Source: Janthinobacterium agaricidamnosum
GTDB taxonomy: Bacteria; Pseudomonadota; Gammaproteobacteria; Burkholderiales; Burkholderiaceae_D
Direction of reading: 5' to 3'
NCBI RefSeq assembly: GCF_003667705.1
Contig: NZ_CP033019.1
Coordinates: 1,798,001 to 1,862,000, forward strand
DNA length: 64,000 bases
Made by a program: the position numbers and the translations under genes. Below the pieces are notes generated by a model. The model was not told where the DNA came from. It did no database searches and saw only the letters and a list, made by a program, of their open reading frames with translations. Shown piece after piece: positions 54,992-64,000 of this stretch (within the stretch, counting starts at the first letter, position 1; each line of letters opens with the position of its first letter).

Positions 54992-55633
54992 ATGAATAAT
55001 ATTTCCTTCCAACCGTTTGTTATTGGTGTCGCTGGCGGAAGCGGCAGTGGCAAGTCAACCGTATCACAGCAGGTGCTGGCGTCGTTCGGTGCCGACATGG
55101 TCTCGGTCGTGATGCAGGACGACTATTACTGCGACCAAACCCATCTCTCCCCTGAAGTCCGGCGCCAGCAGAATTACGACCATCCGCAGGCGTTCGAGTG
55201 GCCATTGCTGGTGCAGCACATCCAGGCCTTGCGCAATGGCGAAGCGATCGAGATGCCGGAGTACGACTTCACGCTGCACAACCGCTCCAACAGGACCATT
55301 CCCGTCAAGCCGGCGCCGGTGATTGTGATCGAAGGCCTGTTTGCCTTGTATGACGAAGACTTGCGCAACATGATGTCGCTGAAGATCTTTGTCGACACGG
55401 CTTCCGACGTGCGCTTCATCCGCCGCATGCAACGCGATATCACCGAACGCGGCCGTTCTGTGGAAAGCGTCATCGAGCAGTATCTGGAAACGGTACGCCC
55501 GATGCACAAGCAATTCATCGAACCGACCAAGCGCAATGCCGATGTGATCTTGCCGCACGGCGCCAACGGTCCCGCGGTCGACATGATCACGGCCAAGGTG
55601 GCCAGCGTGATCGGCCGGTTGACGCGGGCCTGA
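54992..55633 (+). CDS. udk: Uridine/cytidine kinase
   Basis: A 213-residue nucleoside kinase of the pyrimidine salvage pathway. Walker A is GGSGSGKST (15-23). QDDYYCDQTH and the lid RRMQRDITERGRS are conserved. It phosphorylates uridine and cytidine with ATP or GTP. It is a single gene; a hairpin at 55654-55672 separates it from the convergent ABC genes. Confidence 0.95.
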   Translation: MNNISFQPFVIGVAGGSGSGKSTVSQQVLASFGADMVSVVMQDDYYCDQTHLSPEVRRQQNYDHPQAFEWPLLVQHIQALRNGEAIEMPEYDFTLHNRSNRTIPVKPAPVIVIEGLFALYDEDLRNMMSLKIFVDTASDVRFIRRMQRDITERGRSVESVIEQYLETVRPMHKQFIEPTKRNADVILPHGANGPAVDMITAKVASVIGRLTRA

Positions 55634-55653
55634 TCCCCGCCGGTCCGCTGCGA

Positions 55654-55672
55654 GTATGCCGGGCCGGCATAC
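55654..55672. terminator. Bidirectional hairpin between udk and ABC operon
   Basis: GTATGCC (55654-55660) and GGCATAC (55666-55672) around GGGCC. A second small palindrome (ACGCG-TTA-CGCGT) follows. Confidence 0.55.
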
Positions 55673-55724
55673 GCGTTACGCGTGCAGGGCGCCGCCCAAA
55701 TCCTCCCATCATGGAAGAGGGGAC

Positions 55725-56726
55725 TCAGCCTTCCTCGCGCCAGCGGCGCAGGCGGATGGCGGCGTAAATCAGCGCCGTACCTGCCGCCGCACCCAGCCAC
55801 ACGGCTGGCGAGGCCAGGCTGGACCAGGAGTTGCTGAACACATCAGTGCGCGTCGCGTGCGATCCCCCCTCTGCCAGCGCGTGCATCTGCGGCAGCAGGT
55901 CCGGCTCGAACAGATACCAGCTGCCGGGGAGGGTGCCCAGCAGGGCGCGTCCGATGACGTTCATCTGTATCCAGTCGACGCCGCTTTCCGTCTGCGTCAG
56001 CTTGCCGGCCCAGACGGCCAGGATGAGCAGCAGCAGCGGCACGCCGACGGCCCACAGGAAGACTTTCGACTTGGCCCAGCTCGATACCATCAGCAGCCAG
56101 CCGACCGTCGGCAAGGCCCACAGGCAATACACGGGCAGCAAGCCGAACACGCGCAGCGGTCCCAGATACAGGCCGGGCGTGGCGAGCAGTTCGGCGAACA
56201 CATGGATGCCGTTGACCGCCAGCACGCCGCTCAGGATCAGCACCAGGAGCAGCGAGGTCACGCTGGCGGCGGCGGCCACGATCAGCGGCGCGACGAGCAG
56301 GGCGATGGCCGCTTTCGACAGCACCGTCTGGGCATCCGAGATGGGCAGCGATTTCCAGAACAGCACGCTGCGGTCGCGGCGGTCTTCATGCAGGGCGCTC
56401 AGGCAATAGAAAAACACGAGAAAGCCCAGTGCCAGGAACAGCGGCGCGGCCGCGTACGTGTAGTTGTTGGCGACGGCGTCGATGATTTCCGTGCGGCGCG
56501 GGCCGAAGGTGCGGGTATTGAAGACGGTGCTCCAGGACACTTCTTCGCCATTGACGATCAGCGCCGTGCGCATCTTGGTCTTGGCGATGGTGCCTATCGT
56601 CACCAGGGCGCCCAGCACGGTCATGACGACGCCGATCAGGGCGGGCGTCCACACCAGCATGCCCTTGTGTTCCCACAATTCACGCCGGATCAGCCATTGC
56701 ATCTTGTTTGCAGGGGAAATACTCAT
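55725..56726 (-). CDS. ABC transporter permease (ABC-2 type)
   Basis: A 333-residue membrane protein with about six spans (e.g. APLFLALGFLVFFYCLS and VAAAASVTSLLLVLILSGVL). The first residues MSISPANKMQWLIRRELWEHKG are typical of exporter permeases co-encoded with GntR/YtrA regulators. Its start overlaps the ATPase gene (ATGA). Substrate is unknown, perhaps an antimicrobial peptide or envelope component. Confidence 0.88.
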   Translation of the reverse strand: MSISPANKMQWLIRRELWEHKGMLVWTPALIGVVMTVLGALVTIGTIAKTKMRTALIVNGEEVSWSTVFNTRTFGPRRTEIIDAVANNYTYAAAPLFLALGFLVFFYCLSALHEDRRDRSVLFWKSLPISDAQTVLSKAAIALLVAPLIVAAAASVTSLLLVLILSGVLAVNGIHVFAELLATPGLYLGPLRVFGLLPVYCLWALPTVGWLLMVSSWAKSKVFLWAVGVPLLLLILAVWAGKLTQTESGVDWIQMNVIGRALLGTLPGSWYLFEPDLLPQMHALAEGGSHATRTDVFSNSWSSLASPAVWLGAAAGTALIYAAIRLRRWREEG

Positions 56727-57595
56727 TGGTACGATCCTTTCATGGTCGCGACAAACAGGTCAGCCAGGCTGGGCGTGCGGACTTCGCCCAGGGCCGCCAG
56801 CTGGGTGCGGGCGACGCCGTCGAACAGCATCACCGACTTGCCGAACACGCTGCGTTCGCTGATCGGCTGCAGCGCGCGCGCCGGATTGACGTGCTGCGGT
56901 CCCACCATCACCTCGATATAGCGCTCGCCCACTTCTTCCATGCTCGAGGCCAGCACGATCTTGCCGTCGCGAATAAACATCAGGTCGCTCAGGATGTGTT
57001 CCACTTCCTCGATCTGGTGCGTGGTGATGACGATGGTCTTGTTTTCATCGAAATAGTCTTGCAGCAGGTTCTGGTAGAACTGCTTGCGGTACAGAATGTC
57101 CAGCCCCAGGGTCGGCTCGTCGAGCACCAGCAGTTTGGCGTCGATGGCCATCACCAGCGCCAGGTGCAGCTGCACCACCATGCCTTTCGACATGGCCTTG
57201 ACCTTCATCTTCGGCGCCAGCTTGGTGTGGGCCAGATAGCGCTCGGCCTTGCTGCGGTCGAAACGTGGATGCACGCCGGCAACGAAATCGATGGCGTCGG
57301 CCACGCGCAGCCAGCCCGGCAGGATGGCCACGTCGGCGATGAAGCATACGTCGTCCATCAGCGCGTCGCGCTGCAGGCGCGGATCGCGTCCCAGCACCGA
57401 CAGCTGGCCTTCGAAGCCCGTCAGGCCCAGGATGGCTTTCAGCGTGGTGGTCTTGCCCGAACCGTTCGGCCCGATCAAGCCGACGATGCGCCCCGGCGCG
57501 ATATCGAAGCTGATGCCGTCGATGGCGACTTGCTTGCCATACTGCTTGCGCAGGCCGCGGGCGCTGATGACGCTGTCCTTGTTCAATGCATTCAT
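56723..57595 (-). CDS. ABC transporter ATP-binding protein
   Basis: A 290-residue ATPase. Walker A is GPNGSGKTTTL, Walker B LLVLDEPTLGLD, and TTHQ carries the H-loop. The signature reads SKGMVVQLHLALV, a variant of LSGGQ as in many YtrB-type exporters. Its start overlaps the regulator's stop, making a three-gene operon. Confidence 0.92.
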   Translation of the reverse strand: MNALNKDSVISARGLRKQYGKQVAIDGISFDIAPGRIVGLIGPNGSGKTTTLKAILGLTGFEGQLSVLGRDPRLQRDALMDDVCFIADVAILPGWLRVADAIDFVAGVHPRFDRSKAERYLAHTKLAPKMKVKAMSKGMVVQLHLALVMAIDAKLLVLDEPTLGLDILYRKQFYQNLLQDYFDENKTIVITTHQIEEVEHILSDLMFIRDGKIVLASSMEEVGERYIEVMVGPQHVNPARALQPISERSVFGKSVMLFDGVARTQLAALGEVRTPSLADLFVATMKGSYQ

Positions 57596-57972
57596 GCGCT
57601 CTCTCCGTGTGCGCCACTGTCGCGGCTCGCCTGCAGTAGTTGCTCGAGGTTAAGGTCCAGTTGCGTGATGCGTTCCAGCATCGCCGGCCATTCTTCGCGC
57701 ATGAAGCGCTCGCGTTCACTGGCCAGCAATTTGTCGCGGGCGCCTTCCAAGACATACATACCGAGTCCTCTGCGTTTTTCCACCAGGGCATCGTCGACCA
57801 GTTCCTGATAGGCGCGCGAAACCGTGATGGGATTCAATTGATAATCGGCCGCCACCTGGCGCACCGAAGGCAGGGCGTCGCCGGACTGCAGCACGCCATC
57901 GAGCATCATGCCCACCACCCTGGCCTTGAGCTGGCGGTAGATGGGGCTATTGTCATTCCATTCCGCGCTCAT
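57592..57972 (-). CDS. GntR-family regulator, YtrA type
   Basis: A 126-residue short GntR regulator. The winged helix (PIYRQLKARVVGMMLDG, LPSVRQVAADYQLNPITVSR) is followed by a small C-terminal dimerisation helix, as in YtrA. It would repress its own ABC operon from the palindrome at 58054-58075 and be released by cell-wall stress. ATG 57972 with GGGAG upstream is preferred over GTG 57987. Confidence 0.9.
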   Translation of the reverse strand: MSAEWNDNSPIYRQLKARVVGMMLDGVLQSGDALPSVRQVAADYQLNPITVSRAYQELVDDALVEKRRGLGMYVLEGARDKLLASERERFMREEWPAMLERITQLDLNLEQLLQASRDSGAHGESA

Positions 57973-58053
57973 GGGATGCGCTCCCACAAGGGCGTGGCCG
58001 TGCGGCGCGTGAAAAATGCTGTAGGCATCGAAGCTCCGTGATGTAGTTGATCG

Positions 58054-58075
58054 GTGTTGTAGTTAACTATAACAC
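58054..58075. promoter_or_regulatory. 22-bp palindromic operator upstream of the GntR gene
   Basis: GTGTT-G-TAGTTAACTA-T-AACAC is a palindrome with one mismatch pair. Its centre TAGTTAACTA is perfect. It lies about 80 nt upstream of the regulator gene. Confidence 0.75.
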
Positions 58076-58102
58076 TAAGTCTCAAAGAGTCAACACGTAT
58101 TT

Positions 58103-58819
58103 TCAGGCCAGCCGCGCATGCAGGTCCAGCGCATTGAACAGGGCTGCGCCGGCCGCCGTGTTATCGAAGATGCACCAGCTGCCCGCCTGCGCCGATGTGT
58201 GCAAGTCGGCGGCCAGCGCCGCCAGGTAGCCGGCCGGGTAGTCCGAGTAATAAATCTTTGGGCTGCCGTGCAGGCGCAGGTAGGCCACGCTGGTCGTCGG
58301 TATGTGCGGCCCCGGCTGTCCCGCAGGCGGATCGGCCCGCACGCGCGTGATGCCTTGCAGCGTCAATAGTTCGGTCGCGCCCGCCTCGAACCAGCTGGGG
58401 TGGCGCGCTTCGCAGGCGAGCATGCCGTCGAAGCGCTGGCGCAGCGCATGGAAAAATGCGGCGGCCACGTCGGCCTCGAAACGCAGGCTGGGCGGCAGCT
58501 GCACCAGCACGCAGCCCAGTTTATTCCCCAGTTGCATGACCTCTCCCGCGAAGCGATCCAGTTCGGCCGCACAGTCGCGCAAGCGCCGTTCGTGCGTGAT
58601 GCTTCGCGGTAATTTCACGCTGAAGCGGAAATGCTCGGGCACGCTGGCGGCCCAGCGCGCGTACGTGGAGGGCTGGTGCGGACGGTAGAAGGAACTGTTG
58701 ATTTCCACGCAGTCCAGTACCTGGGCATAGCGCTGCAGGTGGCTGCCATCGAGGGGGAAGCGGCTGGCGGCGGCGCTGGCGATGCTCCAGCCAGCCGTGC
58801 CGATGTAAACGGTATGCAT
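58103..58819 (-). CDS. DUF72 (YecE) family protein
   Basis: A 238-residue TIM-barrel-like protein. It begins HTVYIGTAGWSIASA, the family hallmark, and has EINSSFYRPHQPSTYARWAA and CIFDNTAAGAALFNAL. The conserved DNT and EINSSFY motifs are intact. The function is not established. It stands alone between the GntR and lpxH genes. Confidence 0.9.
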   Translation of the reverse strand: MHTVYIGTAGWSIASAAASRFPLDGSHLQRYAQVLDCVEINSSFYRPHQPSTYARWAASVPEHFRFSVKLPRSITHERRLRDCAAELDRFAGEVMQLGNKLGCVLVQLPPSLRFEADVAAAFFHALRQRFDGMLACEARHPSWFEAGATELLTLQGITRVRADPPAGQPGPHIPTTSVAYLRLHGSPKIYYSDYPAGYLAALAADLHTSAQAGSWCIFDNTAAGAALFNALDLHARLA

Positions 58820-58888
58820 GGCGCCATTACAGCAAGGCCAGGCGGGCGCGGCTATCGGACAAACACCCGTGCGGCCGTCGGCGCAGGC

Positions 58889-59650
58889 CTAGTCGACGAT
58901 CTCGCCGTTCAGGTCGTGGCGCGTGATGTTGCCGCGCGTATCGATGGCGATCCAGCCGCCGCGCGGCTGTTGTGGCGGCGTCACGTCGCATTCCCAGTCG
59001 GGCAGGACATAGCGCAAGGTATTGTCGACCTGGTGCAGGGCGGGGCGGTGCGTATGGCCGTGGATCATGACGGTGCTCGCATGTTCGGCAAACACTTGCG
59101 CGACAGCATCGGGGGTGACATCCATGATGTCCATGGATTTTTCGCCATTATGCTCGCGGCTGCTCTGACGCAAACCATCGATGATGGCCTTGCGCTGCGC
59201 CAGCGGCATGGACAGGAACTGTTTTTGCCAGGCGGGCTGGCGCACCATGGCGCGAAACTCCATGTAGCTGACGTCTTTCGTGCATTCGGCGTCGCCATGC
59301 AGCAAGACGATGCGCCGGCCGGCAATCGTGGCCACGTGCGGTTCGCTGAGCAGCGTAGCGCCGGCGGCGGCGGCAAAGCCGGAGCCGACAAGAAAGTCGC
59401 GGTTGCCGGCGATCCAGTAGACGTGCACGCCAGCATCGCTGACGGCGCGGATGGCGGCCGTCATGCGCGCATTGAACGGGTCTTCCAGGTCATCGTCGCC
59501 GGCCCAGTATTCGAACAGGTCGCCTAATAGATACAGCGCTTGCGCATATTGCGCATGATGTTCCAGGAAAGAAAGAAACGCCGCGCTGGTGCGCGGGTGC
59601 GAGCTCTGCAGATGCAGGTCGGAAATAAAGAGTGCGGCAGGCATTGTCAT
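58889..59650 (-). CDS. lpxH: UDP-2,3-diacylglucosamine diphosphatase
   Basis: A 253-residue calcineurin-type metallophosphatase of the lipid A pathway, releasing UMP from UDP-diacylglucosamine. Metal motifs are in place: SDLHL, LGDLFEYW, GNRDF, LLHGD and GHTH. The C-terminal WECDVTPP is typical. GGGAG precedes the ATG. It is next to ppiB, as in many Betaproteobacteria. Confidence 0.94.
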   Translation of the reverse strand: MTMPAALFISDLHLQSSHPRTSAAFLSFLEHHAQYAQALYLLGDLFEYWAGDDDLEDPFNARMTAAIRAVSDAGVHVYWIAGNRDFLVGSGFAAAAGATLLSEPHVATIAGRRIVLLHGDAECTKDVSYMEFRAMVRQPAWQKQFLSMPLAQRKAIIDGLRQSSREHNGEKSMDIMDVTPDAVAQVFAEHASTVMIHGHTHRPALHQVDNTLRYVLPDWECDVTPPQQPRGGWIAIDTRGNITRHDLNGEIVD

Positions 59651-59730
59651 CGTTCAACGCTCCCAAAAAGTGATGTAGATGGAGAGGCGCCAACGCGGCA
59701 ATGCCTGTGATTCATGATGCCTGAGCCGAA

Positions 59731-60222
59731 TTACGCGGCTTCTACCTTCTCGATGATGACGTCGGTCACTGGCACATCGGCGAACATGCCGGCGCGCGAG
59801 GTTTTCACGGCGCGGATGGCGTCGACGACTTCCTTGCCGTCGGTAACTTTACCGAACACGGCGTAACCCCAGCCGTCCTGGCCTGGGTAGTCGAGGAAGC
59901 TGTTGTTCTTGATGTTGATGAAGAACTGGGCCGATGCCGAGTGCGGGTCCGACGTGCGGGCCATGGCCAGGGTGTAGGTATCGTTTTTCAGGCCGTTCTT
60001 GGCTTCGTTTTCCACGGTGGTGTCGGCAGGCTTCTGTTTCATGCCTGGCTCGAAACCGCCGCCCTGGATCATGAAGCCGTCGATGACGCGGTGGAAGATC
60101 GTGTTGTCGTAGTGGCCGGCTTTCATGTAGGCCAGGAAGTTGGCAACCGTTTTCGGCGCTTTTTCGGCGTCCAGTTCAGCGGTGATCTTGCCCAGATTGG
60201 TGGTGATGATGACGGAGGTCAT
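59731..60222 (-). CDS. ppiB: Cytoplasmic peptidyl-prolyl isomerase (cyclophilin B)
   Basis: A 163-residue cyclophilin without signal peptide. [14 protein letters not shown] and MARTSDPHSASAQFFIN carry the active-site Arg, Phe, Met and Gln. It catalyses cis-trans proline isomerisation. Together with the next gene it is a cyclophilin pair of one cytoplasmic and one exported form. Confidence 0.95.
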   Translation of the reverse strand: MTSVIITTNLGKITAELDAEKAPKTVANFLAYMKAGHYDNTIFHRVIDGFMIQGGGFEPGMKQKPADTTVENEAKNGLKNDTYTLAMARTSDPHSASAQFFINIKNNSFLDYPGQDGWGYAVFGKVTDGKEVVDAIRAVKTSRAGMFADVPVTDVIIEKVEAA

Positions 60223-60295
60223 GATGATCCTTAATAAATTGGATGAATAATTGATTCAGCGGCGCCAAGCAGGCCGGCGCCGCAAAAACGCTATT

Positions 60296-60925
60296 TTACA
60301 GTTTTGCGGGCGCGGGCTTGAGTAAAGTCGCCGATTCGATCACCACGGGGGTGACGGGCACGTTCTGGTGCGGTCCCTTGTCTGTCACGGGCACGGCCTT
60401 GATCTTGTCGACCACGTCCATGCCTTTGATGACTTTGCCGAACACCGTGTAGCCGAAGCCGTCGCGGCCAGGGTAGTCGAGCGCGCCGTTATCATTCACG
60501 TTGATAAAGAATTGCGCAGTGGCCGAATGCGGATCGCCCGTGCGCGCCATGGCGATGCTGTAGGTGACGTTTTGCAAGCCGTTTTGCGCTTCATTCTTGA
60601 TCGGCGCCTTGGTGGCTTTCTGCTTCATGTTCTTGTCGAAGCCGCCGCCCTGTATCATGAAGCCGTCGATGACGCGGTGAAACACCGTGCCCTTGTAATA
60701 ACCGCTTTTGACATACTGCAAGAAATTGGCGACGCTTTGCGGCGCTTTTTCCTGATTCAGTTCCAGCACGATTTCGCCCATGCTGGTTTTCAGGGCCACA
60801 TGGGGCGTGGGGTCGAGGGCGGTCGCCGGAGCGGCCGCCACGACGGCGCTGCCCAGCGTCAGGCCGGCAAACAGGGTGCAAAAGCGGGCCAGGAAAGACA
60901 GGCGTTTCGATTTGGTTTCTTGCAT
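60296..60925 (-). CDS. ppiA: Periplasmic peptidyl-prolyl isomerase (cyclophilin A)
   Basis: A 209-residue cyclophilin with an N-terminal signal peptide ([20 protein letters not shown]). The catalytic core again has [14 protein letters not shown] and [17 protein letters not shown]. It transcribes away from cysS and precedes ppiB. Duplication of a common ancestor is likely. Confidence 0.93.
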   Translation of the reverse strand: MQETKSKRLSFLARFCTLFAGLTLGSAVVAAAPATALDPTPHVALKTSMGEIVLELNQEKAPQSVANFLQYVKSGYYKGTVFHRVIDGFMIQGGGFDKNMKQKATKAPIKNEAQNGLQNVTYSIAMARTGDPHSATAQFFINVNDNGALDYPGRDGFGYTVFGKVIKGMDVVDKIKAVPVTDKGPHQNVPVTPVVIESATLLKPAPAKL

Positions 60926-61203
60926 GAAGGCGTCCTTGATCGTTATTTTTCTCTAAACTTGCTTTAATTGTAAAGAGCTGAAAATTCGGTTGAACATCGT
61001 AAAAACCTGATTCATATCGGGCCAGTATGGTTTTTATCAATGTTATACTTGACCGCTAACGCCCCAATTCTAACAAACAAGAACAACAATATAGCGGGTC
61101 GACAGTTTTCGGCGCACACGGCAGTTCAGTGGCGCGGCACCCCCGGTGTCCGCGCCTGTCTGTCGTTTTGCCAGGCTGGCGGCCGCTTCACTTGCAAAGT
61201 ACG

Positions 61204-62598
61204 ATGAGCAATCTAAAGATTTACAACACCCTGGCTCGCGAGAAGCAGGTATTCGTCCCGATGGAAGCGGGCAAGGTACGCATGTACGTCTGCGGCATGA
61301 CCATCTACGATTATTGCCATATCGGCCATGCGCGCATGATGATGGCCTTCGACGTCATCTACCGCTGGCTGAAGGCGTCCGGTTTCGACGTCACCTATGT
61401 GCGCAACATTACGGACATCGACGACAAGATCATCCGCCGCGCCGTGGAAAACGGCGAGACGATTTCCCAGCTGACGACGCGCTTCACCCAGTACATGGAT
61501 GAAGACACGGCCGCGCTGGGCATTTTGACGCCCGACCACACGCCGCGCGCCACCGAGTACGTGCCGCAGATGCTGCGCCTGATCGAGCAGCTCGAAGCGA
61601 AGGACCTGGCCTACCAGGGGGCCGACGGCGACGTCAATTACGCCGTGCGCAATTTCCCCCACTACGGCAAGCTGTCGGGCAAGTCGCTCGACGACCTGCG
61701 CGCGGGCGAGCGTGTCGACGTCAACACGGGCAAGCGCGATCCGCTCGACTTCGTGCTGTGGAAGTCGTCGAAGGAGTCCGAGCCGGAAGAAGTCAAATGG
61801 GATTCGAAGTGGGGCAAGGGCCGCCCGGGCTGGCATATCGAGTGCTCGGCCATGTCGTGCGCCTTGCTCGGTGAACAATTCGACATCCATGGCGGCGGCG
61901 CGGACTTGCAATTCCCGCACCACGAAAACGAGATCGCCCAGTCCGAAGGCGCGTTCGGCCACACCAGCGTCAATTACTGGATACATAACGGTTTCGTGCG
62001 CCTGGACAATGAAAAAATGTCCAAGTCGCTCGGCAATTTCTTCACCATCCGCGAAGTGCTGCAAAAGTTCGATGCCGAAGTGATCCGCTTCTTCATCCTG
62101 CGCGCGCATTACCGCAGCCCCCTGAATTACTCGGACGTGCACCTCGATGATGCGCGCCTGTCGCTGACGCGCCTGTACACGGCGCTGGCCGACATGGCGG
62201 TGGAAGAGGGCGCCATCGACTGGAGCGAAGCGCATGCCGTGCGCGTGCGCGAAGCGATGGACGACGATTTCAATACGCCGCTGGCCGTGGCGGCCCTGTT
62301 CGATCTGGCAACGGAAGTCAACAAGAGCAAATCGCCCGCCCTGGCGCGTCAATTGAAGGGCCTGGCGGGCGTATTCGGCTTGCTTGAGCGCACGCCGCAG
62401 CAATTCCTGCAGGCGACCGTCGGCGCCGCCGGCGGCCAGGACGAGGCGGCCGGCATCGAAGCGGCCATCGCGGCGCGCAGTGCGGCGAAAAAGGCGCGCG
62501 ACTTTGCCCAGTCCGACAAAATCCGCGCGGAATTGTTGGCCGCAGGCATCATTCTTGAAGACAAGCCTGACGGCTCGACCAACTGGCGCCGCGCATGA
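61204..62598 (+). CDS. cysS: Cysteinyl-tRNA synthetase
   Basis: A 464-residue class I synthetase. CHIGHAR carries the HIGH motif and EKMSKSLG the KMSKS motif. The zinc ligands Cys/His (VCGMT, CSAMS, HHENE) are present. ATG 61204 (MSNLKIYNT) is chosen; an upstream in-frame extension to 61129 is not conserved. The stop overlaps the next gene. Confidence 0.97.
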   Translation: MSNLKIYNTLAREKQVFVPMEAGKVRMYVCGMTIYDYCHIGHARMMMAFDVIYRWLKASGFDVTYVRNITDIDDKIIRRAVENGETISQLTTRFTQYMDEDTAALGILTPDHTPRATEYVPQMLRLIEQLEAKDLAYQGADGDVNYAVRNFPHYGKLSGKSLDDLRAGERVDVNTGKRDPLDFVLWKSSKESEPEEVKWDSKWGKGRPGWHIECSAMSCALLGEQFDIHGGGADLQFPHHENEIAQSEGAFGHTSVNYWIHNGFVRLDNEKMSKSLGNFFTIREVLQKFDAEVIRFFILRAHYRSPLNYSDVHLDDARLSLTRLYTALADMAVEEGAIDWSEAHAVRVREAMDDDFNTPLAVAALFDLATEVNKSKSPALARQLKGLAGVFGLLERTPQQFLQATVGAAGGQDEAAGIEAAIAARSAAKKARDFAQSDKIRAELLAAGIILEDKPDGSTNWRRA

Positions 62599-63311
62599 TG
62601 GCGACGTCCAGGGAAAACGGGGAAGCGCCAGTAATCGCTGCGCAGGTGATCCAGGTGCCGCATTACTGGGAAGAGGCGAAGATCGAGCTGATGAAGCGCG
62701 ACCGCATCATGAAAAAACTCATCCCGCAGTTTGGCGACCTGCACCTGGTCGGCCACAGCGACCCGTTTACCACCCTGGCCCGTTCGCTGGTGGGGCAGCA
62801 GATCACGCCCAAGGCGGCTGATGCCGCCTGGAAAAAGCTGCTGCTGGCTTGCCCGAAATGCACGCCTTCGCAAGTATTGAAGGCTGGCGCCGAGCAATTG
62901 TCCGCCTGCGGTTTGTCCAAACGCAAGACCGAATACATCCTCGACCTGGCCGACCATTTCAAGGCCAAGCGCGTGCACGCGAGCCAGTGGGACCAGATGG
63001 ATGACGAAGCCGTCATCGCCGAACTGGTGCAGATCCGCGGCATCGGCCGCTGGACAGCCGAGATGTTTCTGATATTTAATCTGCTCCGGCCGAATGTCTT
63101 GCCGCTTGACGACCCTGGTTTGATCCAGGGCATCAGCGTCAATTATTTCTCCGGCGAACCCGTTTCCCGCAGCGATGCGCGCGAAGTTTCCGCCAATTGG
63201 GAACCGTGGCGCACCGTGGCGACGTGGTATTTGTGGCGCAGTCTCGACCCTGCAGCCGCCCCTGCCGCATCCGATACAGCCCCCGGCGCACCAGCCGGTA
63301 CGGTAAAATAA
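62595..63311 (+). CDS. DNA-3-methyladenine glycosylase (AlkA-like, HhH-GPD)
   Basis: A 238-residue base-excision-repair enzyme. The helix-hairpin-helix is [13 protein letters not shown], and the catalytic Asp lies in [23 protein letters not shown] is conserved in AlkA relatives. It overlaps cysS by four bases and precedes accA by 55 nt, a common betaproteobacterial order. Confidence 0.9.
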   Translation: MMATSRENGEAPVIAAQVIQVPHYWEEAKIELMKRDRIMKKLIPQFGDLHLVGHSDPFTTLARSLVGQQITPKAADAAWKKLLLACPKCTPSQVLKAGAEQLSACGLSKRKTEYILDLADHFKAKRVHASQWDQMDDEAVIAELVQIRGIGRWTAEMFLIFNLLRPNVLPLDDPGLIQGISVNYFSGEPVSRSDAREVSANWEPWRTVATWYLWRSLDPAAAPAASDTAPGAPAGTVK

Positions 63312-63365
63312 ACATAGATGACGCCGCGCGCCCTGGCGCCGTGGCCGGTAAAACCTGGAGGTACA

Positions 63366-64000
63366 ATGACTAAAACGACTTTCCTCAATTTTGAACAGCC
63401 GATCGCGGAACTCGATTCCAAGATCGAAGAGTTGCGCTTCGTGCAAGACGATTCGGCCGTCGATATCTCGGAAGAGATCGACCGCCTGGCCAAGAAGAGC
63501 CAGCAGCTGACCAAGGATATCTACGCCAAGCTGACCCCTTGGCAAGTGGCGCAGATCGCGCGCCACCCGCAACGCCCCTACACCATGGATTACGTGAATG
63601 AAATCTTTACCGATTTCCACGAATTGCATGGCGACCGCAGCTACGCGGACGATCTGTCCGTCGTCGGCGGCCTGGCCCGCTTCAACGGCCAGCCGTGCAT
63701 GGTCATCGGCCACCAGAAGGGCCGCGACACGAAAGAGCGCGCCATGCGCAATTTCGGCATGCCGAAACCGGAAGGCTACCGCAAGGCCATGCGCCTGATG
63801 AAAGTGGCGGAAAAGTTCAACCTGCCCATCTTCACCTTTGTCGACACGCCAGGCGCCTTCCCCGGCATCGACGCGGAAGAGCGCGGCCAGTCGGAAGCGA
63901 TCGGCCACAACCTGTACGTGATGGCCGAACTGAAAGTGCCGCTGATCGCCACCATCATCGGTGAAGGCGGTTCCGGCGGCGCACTGGCCATCGCCGTGGG
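63366..64000 (+). CDS. accA: Acetyl-CoA carboxylase carboxyltransferase alpha, partial
   Basis: The first 211 codons of a protein usually about 320 residues long; the window ends inside it. It has the N-terminal region ([14 protein letters not shown]) and the catalytic core start ([38 protein letters not shown]). With AccD it transfers the carboxyl group from biotin to acetyl-CoA. ATG 63366 follows GGAGGTAC. Confidence 0.96.
   Translation, partial: MTKTTFLNFEQPIAELDSKIEELRFVQDDSAVDISEEIDRLAKKSQQLTKDIYAKLTPWQVAQIARHPQRPYTMDYVNEIFTDFHELHGDRSYADDLSVVGGLARFNGQPCMVIGHQKGRDTKERAMRNFGMPKPEGYRKAMRLMKVAEKFNLPIFTFVDTPGAFPGIDAEERGQSEAIGHNLYVMAELKVPLIATIIGEGGSGGALAIAV

Overview
The window is a high-GC (roughly 63-65%) chromosomal segment of a Gram-negative betaproteobacterium. 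Protein similarities recalled from memory (Rnr, PstSCAB-PhoUBR, FAN1-type nuclease, phasin, PEP-CTERM-like protein) and the AT-poor codon use point to Oxalobacteraceae, most like Janthinobacterium/Massilia/Duganella. There is no phage, plasmid, integron or CRISPR array. About 58 protein genes, four tRNA-Leu genes, one probable small RNA and several families of palindromic or tandem repeats can be supported.

Layout. 1-6.3 kb: tail of a sensor kinase, a YcaQ-type glycosylase, a DUF2804 protein, a fused ADP-forming acyl-CoA synthetase/GNAT protein and an unknown 221-residue protein. 6.4-12.2 kb: a long DUF349 coiled-coil protein, moaE and clpB, the last behind a clear heat-shock promoter. 12.2-15.1 kb: mostly non-coding, with a 120-nt palindromic element, an orphan putrescine-type binding protein, a 42-residue membrane protein and about 980 bp of tandem copies of the 3' end of sixA. 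15.1-24.8 kb: the phosphate block, with ppk-sixA on the minus strand diverging from pstS-pstC-pstA-pstB-phoU-phoB-phoR, and two Pho boxes between them. 24.9-29.2 kb: an EgtB/SenA-like protein, a UvrD-like helicase and an epimerase. 29.3-29.5 kb: a probable small RNA with its own terminator. 29.6-32.6 kb: two LiaF-like membrane proteins with a LytS/LytTR two-component pair. 32.6-33.5 kb: a RelE/HigB-HigA type toxin-antitoxin pair. 33.5-37.5 kb: a FAN1-type nuclease and an Fe-S (XPD/DinG) helicase in one operon.

37.5-49.1 kb: SMI1/KNR4 protein, MFS transporter, phasin, small secreted protein, a multi-domain histidine kinase, a divergent HxlR/QorB pair, then four identical tRNA-Leu(CAG) genes on the minus strand separated by a metalloprotease gene and a heparinase II/III-like gene. 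49.4-64 kb: mostly housekeeping: rnr-rlmB, cysE, yceH, a DUF2199 protein, udk, a GntR-controlled ABC exporter, a DUF72 protein, lpxH, two cyclophilins, cysS, an AlkA-type glycosylase and the start of accA.

The most interesting signals are not protein genes. (1) Three copies of a ~120-nt hairpin element show compensatory base changes, and one copy sits between a Shine-Dalgarno sequence and its start codon. (2) A 119-124 bp tandem array is derived from the tail of sixA. (3) The tRNA-Leu gene, with promoter and terminator, has been multiplied with genes in between. (4) A toxin mRNA presents its Shine-Dalgarno in a hairpin loop. (5) An uncharacterised small RNA lies at 29.3-29.5 kb. No homology search or folding program was run; family names rest on motif recognition.
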